A stretch of DNA of 41,710 bases from a virus: positions 1 to 41,710 of the IMG/VR virus record IMGVR_UViG_3300035193_000072; one strand, 5' to 3'. Shown here piece after piece: positions 32,418 through 41,197 of this stretch (within the stretch, counting starts at the first letter, position 1; each line of letters starts with the position of its first letter). Below the pieces are notes generated by a model that saw only the letters and a list, made by a program, of their open reading frames with translations, had not been told where the DNA came from and ran no database searches. The position numbers and the translations under genes were made by a program.

Positions 32418-33917
32418 TTAATTACCTAAATACACTGCACCATACGAGCTATTACTCGTCATAGCAGGATTACTGCTGTTACTTATTATTGCGTTGTCAG
32501 GAAAGACTTCACTTGGAGCTTCGGCAGGGGTGTTATTTGTAACTGAGGCATCTGCAAAAGTCTCAAGAGAGTTACTGGCATCATCTACAACATCTCCCTC
32601 AGAAAGTGTCCAATCAACATTACAGGTTTCCTCGTTTGCAACAGCATCCCCTGAAAACTGCCAATTCGCTGTTCCTGAACCGGAAACATATGCTAAGTTA
32701 TTATCAGCCCCGCTTGCACCGTCACAATCAAAGTTAGCATCCCCTGTAGTGTAGTCAACATTGGTAACGGATTCTGTAAAAGTAAAAGACCATGTTGATC
32801 CATTTACTGCTATTAAGTCTATTTCTGGTGGGGTTGAGTCCGTTAATTCAATAGATCCTTCATTTCCATCAGAATCAATAACTATTAAATATTGTTCATC
32901 TAATGAAGCAAAAGAACCCTGATTAACTGCAGCTATTATTTCATCCGTAGCCCATGCAGTAGGGATTTGAATTTCACAGTGAGTTGATGCTGCTAATGTT
33001 GAGGCATCACATATTTCCACTCTAGCCTGAGTTCCTATCTGAATGAATATATCATCATACCATGAATCTGATGAGTCTCCTGATGGAATATCCAAATATA
33101 AGCCAAAAATAAAATATCTAAAATCAGGGTCTCCTCCTGAACGGGTTTCAAGATTTGTTTGATCAACTGTATCAACATCACCGCCATGTTCAGCTACTAG
33201 ATGAAATTCTCCATCTGCCGTATCATCTGTGGAAACCTCAACAATATACTTCATATGATACCATTCATTCATATCCCAATCAGACCCAACTCTCGTATCT
33301 GCTGCCGATGGCACATAGGCTAAATCATAAGTTCTAAAAGCATTGTTATTAGATTGAGTAGAATAATTTCCCGATGAGTCTATATACATATTATGCAGAA
33401 ATTCACCTCTACCTAAAACACCACCCTCCCCATCTGATAATCTCCATTGTTTCCATTGCCTATTTCCTGTTAATGTGGTCGGACTAAAATATACCCAAAA
33501 ATCAATGTATGCTAGCTTGATACTATTTGTGCCATAGTCATAATGTATCCAACTGTCATAATGGGGTGTTGCAGTTAAATAATCCCAGCTCATGCGTAAT
33601 GATTTAGATCCTGAGTGAGCTTGGGCTGTATCATAGACTACAGTATTTGCATTACTATCAACTCTTACACTCCATCCTGCACCTGCTGAAAAAGTAGCTT
33701 CATCTTCTCCTGCCTCAATATTCGAGATTAGATTAACATTCGCCGATGTCCCAACAGCAGCATTTGTCCCAAAATCTGTACCTGTACTGCTAATTACAAT
33801 ACTTTCGCCGTTATCAATCGTTCCAGCTATACTATCAATTGTAGGCGCTGCCAATGCTATAAACGGATCAAGCAGTATAATAAATAATATAGTAAGTAGT
33901 AATTTATAGTTCATCAT
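32418..33917 (-). CDS. Exported LamG-like protein with C-terminal Ig-like domain
   Basis: A 499-residue protein. The start lies in an ATGATG following GGAG and overlaps the previous stop. A signal peptide (MMNYKLLLTILFIILLDPFI, then ALAAP) precedes a short Ig-like start (APTIDSIAGTIDNGESIVIS), a concanavalin-like/LamG fold at about 70-300 (SGSKSLRMSWDYL, IDFWVYFSPTTLTG, NEWYHMKYIVEVS), then a SwmB-type Ig-like domain near 365-465 (STWSFTFTESVTNVDYTTGD). A polar Ser/Asn-rich tail ends in YGAVYLGN. GC is clearly higher than in flanking genes. It is likely exported and glycan-binding. A virion role with a signal peptide would be unusual. Confidence 0.75.
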   Translation of the reverse strand: MMNYKLLLTILFIILLDPFIALAAPTIDSIAGTIDNGESIVISSTGTDFGTNAAVGTSANVNLISNIEAGEDEATFSAGAGWSVRVDSNANTVVYDTAQAHSGSKSLRMSWDYLTATPHYDSWIHYDYGTNSIKLAYIDFWVYFSPTTLTGNRQWKQWRLSDGEGGVLGRGEFLHNMYIDSSGNYSTQSNNNAFRTYDLAYVPSAADTRVGSDWDMNEWYHMKYIVEVSTDDTADGEFHLVAEHGGDVDTVDQTNLETRSGGDPDFRYFIFGLYLDIPSGDSSDSWYDDIFIQIGTQARVEICDASTLAASTHCEIQIPTAWATDEIIAAVNQGSFASLDEQYLIVIDSDGNEGSIELTDSTPPEIDLIAVNGSTWSFTFTESVTNVDYTTGDANFDCDGASGADNNLAYVSGSGTANWQFSGDAVANEETCNVDWTLSEGDVVDDASNSLETFADASVTNNTPAEAPSEVFPDNAIISNSSNPAMTSNSSYGAVYLGN

Positions 33918-34654
33918 AATGCTCCATCACTCAATGTATCATTGTCAAAATATCCAGTGTTTGATGCTCTAGGCCCGTACCATCTACGTTTTTCAGCGTC
34001 AACTGATCCTGTGACAACATCAGTCTCGTTTATAGTTATGTCACCAGCCTCAAAATCACCATCTGACGTTTTACTCCATATAGTTATTATACCATTTCCA
34101 GCCCCAGTATCTTCCTTGTAATAATATTTAAAATGATACCATGTGTTACTGTTATATGTTTTGCTATCTATTGCCTCTACCCCAGCATTGGAATAGGCTC
34201 TTATATGCCCATCGGTATCATGATATATAAGTAATATTCTAGCATCACCAGATGTTAAAAGCTCGGTAATATACCAAATTTGACTATCAGTAGCATCTGT
34301 TCTATACCAGAATTCCCCAGTAAATTCACTAGTAGCTGATATAGTTTCTTCTGTATAGTAACTGTTGTCACCCCTTATCCCAAATGCCTGAGATCCATTC
34401 TTGTATGTTGTAGTGTCAGATACACAATAATCACCATCCGCATCATATCCATCACAATCTGATGATAAATTGCCTGAGTTAGAATCAAAACTAGGGTCAG
34501 TTTCAAAATCACTACAAAATAATTCTCCCCCAGGGCAGAAAGCTGCACCTTCACCAGCATTATTCCTTGTAATAACATCTACAGTATGCAGTTGTCCTGC
34601 AAAGCATGTTATAGTTATAAAAAGTAAAAAAAGTAATATTATTAATCTTTTCAT
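33914..34654 (-). CDS. Exported LamG-like lectin domain protein
   Basis: A 246-residue protein with AAGGAGATATC before the ATG. A strong signal peptide (MKRLIILLFLLFITITCFAG) is followed by four cysteines (40, 47, 67, 77), consistent with disulfides in an exported protein. A LamG or concanavalin-like domain follows: SQAFGIRGDNSYYTEETISA, then TGEFWYRTDATDSQIWYITE, then NTWYHFKYYYKEDTG. The NTWYHFKYY pattern recurs in the next gene (NEWYHMKYI), so the two are paralogues. The higher GC of this block is shared. It may bind cell-surface sugars after export. Confidence 0.75.
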   Translation of the reverse strand: MKRLIILLFLLFITITCFAGQLHTVDVITRNNAGEGAAFCPGGELFCSDFETDPSFDSNSGNLSSDCDGYDADGDYCVSDTTTYKNGSQAFGIRGDNSYYTEETISATSEFTGEFWYRTDATDSQIWYITELLTSGDARILLIYHDTDGHIRAYSNAGVEAIDSKTYNSNTWYHFKYYYKEDTGAGNGIITIWSKTSDGDFEAGDITINETDVVTGSVDAEKRRWYGPRASNTGYFDNDTLSDGAL

Positions 34655-34663
34655 GATATCTCC

Positions 34664-36088
34664 TTATGGGGCTGTCCATCCATCTGATCTACCTATGAGC
34701 GTGTCTGTATCAAAAGTATGGATAGTTATTGTGTCCCCCAAAGTCGATGTACTTGTCCATGCTACACCATCACCTTTTGCTGTACCGTCAATGATAGTGT
34801 CATCAGCCGCATTTGGATCATATACAACGGCTCCAGCCACATCAGCATATATCGCAAAATCCTGAACAGGACAAGCCGATAAAGCAGGACCAACAATGGT
34901 AGCTGCCGCCGTCACTTGCCAAGTAGTGTTTTGAACCTCAAGGCAGGTCAATGTTTCACCGTCTGCGTCAGTAGCTATCCTCCGCCTTGAAAAATCAATA
35001 GGCTGTGGGTTTACAAATATTTCATCGTCTGACTCTATATAAGCGACAACTTGCGGAGCTTCACTCGCTGAAATAGGTCTTGTCTCTGTTAAATCTCCTG
35101 CGGTTGAGGACAAATAAAGAGGTTGACCCTCATTGTCGTTCCATGTCCATGAGTCAAGCCTCATTTTACCATAAATCAAAATAATGGTCGCTGCATCTTC
35201 ATCAGCACCCAAAACACAAACACCTTTTGCTGTATTTGCTTCAGCGGTGGTTGAGTCATTATCAGCAAGCTCCCATTTACCGTCAGCATCACTCAAGTAA
35301 ATAATATCCCCAACAGCCAATGCTGCCCCTGCTACTCCGGTTTTTACTATTCCCGCATAACCTTCATCACTTAAAGAATCATCAGTTCCGCTTATTGTAA
35401 AAGGCCCTCCATTAAAAGGCTTGAGAATATTAACCCTTTCATTTACTCCATCAAGCTGAATATACCCAGTTCCTTCTCCAGTGCTATCCTCAACCCCAAA
35501 GGTTAAAACTACATCATTTGTGCCGCCTGAAGAATTGGCATTAATAGCGGCTGTTCCTGCGGCATCGTCTGAGTCCTGCAATGTAACAGTAGGGGTAGCA
35601 TCAGTTATTGTGGGATCGCCTGTAAAAGCCGGAGAGTCAAGAGGAGCTTTAGCTGCAAACAATGCAGTAAATTCAGCCTCCGTGTCATATGCTACACCAA
35701 GTCTGGCAGTTAAACCAGCGATATTAAGGTAAGCAGCAGCCGTATTTTCTGCCTCAGTCCAAAGATCGGTTGAGGTAGGCCAGTATGTTTCGCTTATATC
35801 CGGAATATCTCCAGCTTCTAATCCCCACGTGACAGTCGCACTTGACCAGTCCCATGTTCCTGTTGGATTAATTGTTTGTAACTCAAACCAATCAAGAAGA
35901 TATGCCAATGTTGTATAATAATTATTGCTCCCATCATCAAGAGGAAAAGAAAAAGTTGGATCATCATTGAGTTGAGCTCCTGTTCTAGCTCCTTCTGAGG
36001 CATTACGAATAGAAATTGAATAACATGGTAATGACATTAACAAAACAAGCATTACCAATATAACTATTTTATAATTTATATTTTTCAA
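34664..36088 (-). CDS. Exported fibre-like protein with head-fibre type C-terminus
   Basis: A 474-residue protein. The chosen start is TTG at 36088, eight bases after AGGAGG; it gives a clean signal peptide (MKNINYKIVILVMLVLLMSL, then PCYS). An ATG at 36154 would give a long polar start with no site. The mature chain is rich in Asp, Ala, Thr and Gly. Residues 180-340 hold repeated short strands (TPTVTLQDSDDAAGTAAINA, then GYAGIVKTGVAGAALAVGDI) like phage capsid or tail-fibre surface domains. GC reaches about 55 percent over 60-base stretches, unlike the core genes. Role unknown; likely a surface or adhesion component. Confidence 0.7.
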   Translation of the reverse strand: MKNINYKIVILVMLVLLMSLPCYSISIRNASEGARTGAQLNDDPTFSFPLDDGSNNYYTTLAYLLDWFELQTINPTGTWDWSSATVTWGLEAGDIPDISETYWPTSTDLWTEAENTAAAYLNIAGLTARLGVAYDTEAEFTALFAAKAPLDSPAFTGDPTITDATPTVTLQDSDDAAGTAAINANSSGGTNDVVLTFGVEDSTGEGTGYIQLDGVNERVNILKPFNGGPFTISGTDDSLSDEGYAGIVKTGVAGAALAVGDIIYLSDADGKWELADNDSTTAEANTAKGVCVLGADEDAATIILIYGKMRLDSWTWNDNEGQPLYLSSTAGDLTETRPISASEAPQVVAYIESDDEIFVNPQPIDFSRRRIATDADGETLTCLEVQNTTWQVTAAATIVGPALSACPVQDFAIYADVAGAVVYDPNAADDTIIDGTAKGDGVAWTSTSTLGDTITIHTFDTDTLIGRSDGWTAP

Positions 36089-36101
36089 GGTCTTTTCCTC
36101 C

Positions 36102-36314
36102 TTAATTCCATGTAATGTTCTCACCACCATTATATGTAATAATTTCATCACCATTCCATGTCATATCAGAACCTTCAGTTACAATTTCTTCTAAAGGAGT
36201 TATTGTTTTAACATAGTCTTTAACAATATCTTTTGTTATATCATAAGTTTGAGCATTGCCTAATATAAAAAGCCCAACTACAAACAGAATAAGAAATATC
36301 TTTTTTTTAATCAT
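36102..36314 (-). CDS. Small exported protein
   Basis: A 70-residue protein with a signal peptide (MIKKKIFLILFVVGLFILGN, cut near AQT) and a short mature chain with two GD/NGxE-type turns (TWNGDEIITYNGGENITWN). Its ATG overlaps the upstream stop as ATGA. The mature part could be one or two beta-hairpins of a larger assembly. It is the second gene of the exported group and leads directly to the TTG-started fibre gene. It matches no family I recognise. Confidence 0.65.
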   Translation of the reverse strand: MIKKKIFLILFVVGLFILGNAQTYDITKDIVKDYVKTITPLEEIVTEGSDMTWNGDEIITYNGGENITWN

Positions 36315-36730
36315 TTTCTACTAAGCCTCACTGCGACACTTGTTCCCGAAAAGTCTCCAGTTTTAACCCCAATTCTATAAATTACAGCTCTACTTACTTC
36401 TTCAAGATATTCCTCATCATTAGCAGTATAAGTTTTTACATCAAGCCATGCGTCTTCAAACGGACCGCTTTCAACTGCATCCAAATACTGTCTTTGTAGA
36501 GTAACAGTTCCACTAAAAGAATTTCCAACAATTGAAATATTTAATCTTCCAGGAATATTCTCTCTATTCTGTTTGTCTGTGACAGCTCTAATTGGATCAG
36601 TGAAGCTATTTTCAGCAGTTATATTTAATTCAACAGGAGATTCATCATAATCTAAAGCAAAAGAAAATGAAGCATAAAATAACATAATTACCAGCCCTAT
36701 CCATAACTTTTTTTTAAATTTTTTATACAT
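36311..36730 (-). CDS. Exported beta-sandwich protein
   Basis: A 139-residue protein with AAGGAGGCAAA before its ATG. A signal peptide (MYKKFKKKLWIGLVIMLFYA, then SFSFA) is followed by a compact beta domain (SFSGTVTLQRQYLDAVESGP, then AVIYRIGVKTGDFSGTSVAV, then RLSRK). The GTVTLQR ... YRIGVKTG ... GTSVAVRL order is one I know from small virion proteins next to fibre genes in many phages, usually without a signal peptide. Its presence here behind a signal is odd. It is the first gene of the exported block after the portal. Confidence 0.7.
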   Translation of the reverse strand: MYKKFKKKLWIGLVIMLFYASFSFALDYDESPVELNITAENSFTDPIRAVTDKQNRENIPGRLNISIVGNSFSGTVTLQRQYLDAVESGPFEDAWLDVKTYTANDEEYLEEVSRAVIYRIGVKTGDFSGTSVAVRLSRK

Positions 36731-36833
36731 TTTGCCTCCTTGTCTTTATATATCTTTATAATAGTTTCTCATAATTTTAAAATAAATTTTATCCATTATT
36801 TTACTTTTTTAAAAATTTTCAAATATACATTTA

Positions 36834-38543
36834 TTATTTAGTTTTACTTGTATCTACCTTCCTATCACGATCACTTCTTTTGTCTCCTGGCTGTCTTTTA
36901 ACTCTTGAACTTTCTTGAGGGACATTTTCTCTTCGAGTTTTAACTCTACTGTCTCCAGCTCCTGCCCCTGTTTCAACTACAGGAATATCTTCTCTTCCAG
37001 TATAATCTTTCCATGTTTCCATCGGTATTTCAAGATTTTCTGCCATTTTCTCCAAACTAGGAATTATTGTTGGGGCAACTCCCTTTTGAATCATAGTATC
37101 TACATTTCTCAACATTTCTGTAAAAATTTCTTTAAGCATTATTTTTCTATTCCAATCAAGAGGATCAAGTTTAATATGAGCAACTCTTCTTTTATTAGGA
37201 GGATAATTCGCCTGAATGAATGGATTAATTAATTGTTCATCAACAGATTCTTCAAAATCTGCAATTAATCCTTTTTCTGTCATTAAAAATAAATCAGCAT
37301 GAACAGAAACTCCTCCATAAGCACTTCCTCCCTCTTGGATTAGAAGATTTTCTGGAACATAAATAGATCTCAAACACATTGCATCCACGTGCTGCATAGC
37401 TTCTACGAACATAGGCCCTCTGGCATCATCTTTAAGAAATTCAAGTTTCCACATATTTTCCCCAGTATCCTTATTTCCTGTATATGGAATAACTGCTGTA
37501 CTAGACCCTATTAAACTAGACGCCATTCTTAATCCTAATTCCATATTATTTATTTCAGAGCCAGAAGAATCAATAGATTTTCCAGGAGGGACTGTAGCTA
37601 AAGTCGAAGGAGTCCCTCTTCTCTCATAGTATTGCATCATGAATTGATAAAGAAGCTCTTTCCAATACCACACCTTATATGCATTTTTAAGCCTAGAAGT
37701 CCCAAAAGGATTTCCAAATTCTTTTTCATTAGTAAATAAAAATACTTTTCTAATAGGCAGATGAATTTTGTCTTTTCCAATAGTAGATTGCTGAATAATT
37801 TCTATTAAATTTTGTAATTCATCAAATTTCATAGATATAGTTTCAGGATGATTAGATTTTATCTTCTTAAAAAAAACTAAATCTCCATTATGATAAACAA
37901 TTTCTTTCCCTGATTTATCTATTTTGGAAATTTTAACATCATCTCTAGTCCACACTTTTTCATGAGATGAAAAGCCATAATCTACAGCCAAAAGAGAAGA
38001 CTTCACTAAGCTTTTCCAAATTTTAGAAATTGCCCATGTTACTGTTTTAGCGATTTTTTCATCATCACAATTAATCCTCCATGGCAATCCAATAATAGGC
38101 AACTTAATAAGAGCTAATCCTGCTGACAATAAAGGATCTCTTCTCATTAAAGTATACGTAGAAACATCTACATTATCAGGGTTATATTCTTCTGGAGAAA
38201 AAGGACCTCCTGCAGAAAAATCTGGATAATTATGAGAGGAAGTTTCTTTGAAAGATATAAGCTCTTTACCTTCTTTCTTATATTTCTTTTCATCATTTTT
38301 GATTTTTCTTTTTTCAACTTCTATATCGGTAACTTTAGCCAATAAAAATTCATCAAAACTATCTTTTAAATGTTGGTCAAAAAATTCTTTTATAAATCCA
38401 GCTTCTTTTGTTTTAGAAAGACTAGGCCCCTTAGCCGATTTTTTAGATACAGATTTAACTATTCTATTTTCATCTAATATTTTATCCTTATTAATCTTTC
38501 TTTTTTTCTTAATAGTTTTTTTAATTTTCTTATTAGATACCAC
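36834..38543 (-). CDS. Portal protein, Mu gp29/DUF935-like
   Basis: A 569-residue protein. The start is GTG at 38543, five bases after GGGAGGAT in the end of the terminase gene. A Lys-rich N-terminus (NKKIKKTIKKKRKINKDK) precedes the portal core: MRRDPLLSAGLALIKLPIIG (133-152), GNPFGTSRLKNAYKVWYW (278-295), MMQYYERRGTPSTLATVPPG (302-321), then FEESVDEQLINPFIQANYPP (430-449). This is the DUF935-type order. It forms the dodecameric ring at the capsid vertex through which DNA enters and to which the tail attaches. The C-terminus is charged and disordered. Confidence 0.85.
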   Translation of the reverse strand: MVSNKKIKKTIKKKRKINKDKILDENRIVKSVSKKSAKGPSLSKTKEAGFIKEFFDQHLKDSFDEFLLAKVTDIEVEKRKIKNDEKKYKKEGKELISFKETSSHNYPDFSAGGPFSPEEYNPDNVDVSTYTLMRRDPLLSAGLALIKLPIIGLPWRINCDDEKIAKTVTWAISKIWKSLVKSSLLAVDYGFSSHEKVWTRDDVKISKIDKSGKEIVYHNGDLVFFKKIKSNHPETISMKFDELQNLIEIIQQSTIGKDKIHLPIRKVFLFTNEKEFGNPFGTSRLKNAYKVWYWKELLYQFMMQYYERRGTPSTLATVPPGKSIDSSGSEINNMELGLRMASSLIGSSTAVIPYTGNKDTGENMWKLEFLKDDARGPMFVEAMQHVDAMCLRSIYVPENLLIQEGGSAYGGVSVHADLFLMTEKGLIADFEESVDEQLINPFIQANYPPNKRRVAHIKLDPLDWNRKIMLKEIFTEMLRNVDTMIQKGVAPTIIPSLEKMAENLEIPMETWKDYTGREDIPVVETGAGAGDSRVKTRRENVPQESSRVKRQPGDKRSDRDRKVDTSKTK

Positions 38544-38545
38544 AA

Positions 38546-40390
38546 TTATCCTCCCATATTATGAAGCTGAGTGACTATTTCTGGTCTTTTAAGATGACTT
38601 ATGTCTAATATTCCTTTAAAATGAGGTTTGTTAATGCTGCCAAAAGCTCTAGCTTGAGCTATAGGAATAATTCTAAGAGGAATAGGCACTTCTCTCTTAG
38701 ATCCAGGAAGAATTATATGCCTTTTTAACGGTTTCTCTCCAAGAGAAGAAGCCATATTAATTGCCCAAAATAAATCTCCATGATGAAAATTATTTTTCTC
38801 TGCATCAAAAACAAATTTTCCTGATTCAGTAATTTTTCTCTTAATAGAATGAATTTGATTTTTAACATCTTTCCTATTAGGAATAGCTATAGTCTGATTT
38901 TCTAATCTTATTCTAAAATCAGAACAAGATTCTTCTTTCCATTGGTTAGTAAACTCAGCAGCATCTACTCTCCATGAATAATCAGATAAATCCTCCCCAA
39001 GATTAGCCCCTATCCCTCCTGAATCAATTTTCATCCTTAATCCACTAAAAGAATCTAATGCTTTTTTAAGATATTCTTTTTGAAGTCTAAACTTAACATC
39101 TTTAAATGTTTTTAATAGCCTTACCACTTGAAGATATCCATGATCTTCTCCAAATTCTTCAACAATAGCAAATTCTCCAGCATGTTTTTTTCTCCCAACA
39201 TCATATCCTGCTAATAATTTCCCTCTAACTTTTCCAGCTTGAACTGCTAATTGTAAATCTTCTAATTCTTCATATAATTTAAAATCTATATCTCCATATT
39301 TTTCCATTATAGGAAAATTCAGAGCATTTTCAGCATCTTCTTCTTCCATAAGAAAGATATCATCTATAACTATTTCATAAACACATTGGTTAATTAAATC
39401 TATAGGGAAGAAAGAAACAGATTCATCTACATGATATATTTCATATTCTTGCTTAAATTGATCAATATCCATAGAAATGAATATTGCCATAAGTTTTTCT
39501 GAACCAAATTTAAGAACCCTTTCTTGGGTAGTCATCAAAGGAGCTTCTTTTTGAGCTTTCTTAAAAGTTCCTGGCTTAGTAAATTCTATACAATTCCACC
39601 AATAAATTAAATGATATGAATATATTTTTTTATAAACTGAATTGCTAGATATTTCGTAATGAATTCCTTTTTTACCTAAAGGAGTAGATCCTATAGTCAA
39701 AGTTCCAGAACCTCTAGTTATAATAGGAACTGAAGCAACATATATCGAATCTCCCCATGTGTAATGAGCTGCTTCATCTAAATATACATCTACATTACCC
39801 CCTTTTCCACGAGGCTCTCTCTGAGCATAAGACAGAATTCTTGTCCTGCTAGGTTTTGATCCATTTGATGATTCAAATTCTAAGGCATGCTTATTATCAA
39901 CAACAAGTTTTTTTTGTATACTCAAAGGCAATGAGTCATGTAATCCTTTAGCATATACAATTTTTTCATTAGCTTCTTCTTGATTTATTGATATAAAAAT
40001 AGATGTATGGTGAGTAGATAAATGGGATTTAGCTAAAGATCTACAAGCATAAACATAACTGAATCCGGTTTGCCGGCCTTTATCTATATGAATAAAATAG
40101 CTAGGATCTTCAAGATATTTTATTTGATAACGATAAAGTCTTGAAGGATTGTCATAAACATCTGATGTAAATCCTTCTATAAAACCAGCTTCAGTAGCTA
40201 GCCATTTTTTTAAAGCTTCTTCAGCTTCCTCTCCACTTTTTTTAGAAACAATGAGAGGGCCTTTGCTTTTTTTACTAAGCTTAGATTTCTTCTTTTTTTT
40301 AATTTTTTTCTTAGGAACCTTTTTACTAGATAATGTGCCTTTAAATATTTTATCTAAGTCATCAGGTTCCACCACCGTACTCGTACTCAT
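38546..40390 (-). CDS. Terminase large subunit (ATPase and nuclease)
   Basis: A 614-residue protein. The ATG at 40390 is chosen because GAGGAAG lies just upstream; a TTG at 40405 lacks a site. After a Lys-rich leader (VPKKKIKKKKKSKLSKKSKG) comes the packaging ATPase: Walker A-like KGRQTGFS (about 104-111), Walker B with VDVYLDEAAH (about 200-209), and the coupling motif LTIGSTPLGKKG. The RNase H-like nuclease shows its three acidic sites in AGYDVGRKK, MKIDSGGIG and HGDLFWA (about D397, D456 and D538). It translocates DNA into the head and cuts it. The gene overlaps the small terminase end. Confidence 0.95.
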   Translation of the reverse strand: MSTSTVVEPDDLDKIFKGTLSSKKVPKKKIKKKKKSKLSKKSKGPLIVSKKSGEEAEEALKKWLATEAGFIEGFTSDVYDNPSRLYRYQIKYLEDPSYFIHIDKGRQTGFSYVYACRSLAKSHLSTHHTSIFISINQEEANEKIVYAKGLHDSLPLSIQKKLVVDNKHALEFESSNGSKPSRTRILSYAQREPRGKGGNVDVYLDEAAHYTWGDSIYVASVPIITRGSGTLTIGSTPLGKKGIHYEISSNSVYKKIYSYHLIYWWNCIEFTKPGTFKKAQKEAPLMTTQERVLKFGSEKLMAIFISMDIDQFKQEYEIYHVDESVSFFPIDLINQCVYEIVIDDIFLMEEEDAENALNFPIMEKYGDIDFKLYEELEDLQLAVQAGKVRGKLLAGYDVGRKKHAGEFAIVEEFGEDHGYLQVVRLLKTFKDVKFRLQKEYLKKALDSFSGLRMKIDSGGIGANLGEDLSDYSWRVDAAEFTNQWKEESCSDFRIRLENQTIAIPNRKDVKNQIHSIKRKITESGKFVFDAEKNNFHHGDLFWAINMASSLGEKPLKRHIILPGSKREVPIPLRIIPIAQARAFGSINKPHFKGILDISHLKRPEIVTQLHNMGG

Positions 40391-40940
40391 CGGCTTCCTC
40401 GTCAATTTCCTCTTCTGGAATTTCCTTAGATTTAACTGTCTTCTTCATTCTACTCATTTTTCCAGATAAGGATTTATTAAATCTTTCTTGTAAATCATCA
40501 AGATTTCCCACTCCAATTTTGGATGTGAATCCTCCTGGAGTATCAAGCCGTAACTCTTTTTGAGTATTTACTATCATCTTATGCAACTGAGCAGTATCTA
40601 CATCCCCCAATTCTTCAAGAGCTATTCTTTTTTGTAATTCTTCATACATTCCATATAAAGTAATTTTAGAATTTTCTATTCTATAATCTTTATCAATGCC
40701 AAGAATCATCTCTATTCTTTTTTCTATTTTTTCAACGAATTTAGGATCTTCTAAAAACTTATTTAATTTAGCAACTGTAGTTCCTAGATATTTAGCTATT
40801 TGTGTCTTATTCATTCTTCTGTCAACAAAAAGACGAATAGCCTGTTCTTTTAAAATATGGTCTCTTGATGAATTAGATTTTTTAGTAATCTTTTTACTGC
40901 CTGAAGCAATCAAAGATCTTCTTTTTTTTATTATTTTCAT
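40362..40940 (-). CDS. Terminase small subunit (probable)
   Basis: A 192-residue protein. After a basic N-terminus (MKIIKKRRSLIASGSKKITK), residues about 31-63 form a helix-turn-helix (EQAIRLFVDRRMNKTQIAKY, then LGTTVAKLNKFLED) that would bind the packaging site. A helical middle (oligomerisation, LYGMYEELQKRIALEELGDV) and an acidic C-terminus (EEEIDEEADEYEYGGG) follow, as in other small terminases. The position directly before the large subunit, with overlap, supports the call. No strong ribosome binding site is seen; a promoter candidate lies about 34 bases upstream. Confidence 0.75.
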   Translation of the reverse strand: MKIIKKRRSLIASGSKKITKKSNSSRDHILKEQAIRLFVDRRMNKTQIAKYLGTTVAKLNKFLEDPKFVEKIEKRIEMILGIDKDYRIENSKITLYGMYEELQKRIALEELGDVDTAQLHKMIVNTQKELRLDTPGGFTSKIGVGNLDDLQERFNKSLSGKMSRMKKTVKSKEIPEEEIDEEADEYEYGGGT

Positions 40941-40973
40941 TTTGAATTATTTATGTTAATTTCTGTATACGAT

Positions 40974-41002
40974 ATAATACATAATTCTTTATTATATTGC
41001 AA
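40974..41002 (-). promoter_or_regulatory. Promoter candidate before the terminase genes
   Basis: On the minus strand, TTGCAA and TATTAT are separated by 17 bases, about 34 bases from the small terminase ATG, in the 257 bp gap. It is well spaced and would drive the whole packaging-to-tail transcript. The gap is extremely AT-rich, so chance is a real alternative. Confidence 0.4.
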
Positions 41003-41150
41003 ATAAATTTTAGAAAATTTTTTTAATATAAATTAACAAATAATTTAAGAATTTAACCCAAAGATATTATATTAAAGATAAAAACAAAGTAATATTTGGT
41101 ATGTTTTTTAATTTTTGATTGTCCTAGACTGGCATTTTGGCTGTTTTGGA

Positions 41151-41168
41151 TAGGTAAAAATGTACCTA
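41151..41168. repeat. Inverted repeat in the leader before the terminase genes
   Basis: TAGGTA and TACCTA form perfect six-base arms around AAAATG. They sit at the edge of a more G/C-rich island (about 41118-41168) that also has TTTTGG twice, three bases apart. In a region that is otherwise over 85 percent A+T by eye, this cluster may be an operator or packaging-recognition element. No gene is visible in the gap from 40941 to 41197. Confidence 0.35.
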
Positions 41169-41197
41169 AAATAATAAAAAAATTAAAAAATATTATA

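Noticed and set aside
34664-36154. ATG at 36154 as start of the fibre-like exported protein
   Set aside because: It lies inside the previous gene, lacks a ribosome binding site and would bury the signal peptide behind 22 polar residues. The TTG at 36088 after AGGAGG gives a clean signal.
38546-40405. TTG start for the large terminase at 40405
   Set aside because: The ATG at 40390 has GAGGAAG in front and normal spacing, whereas the TTG lacks a site.
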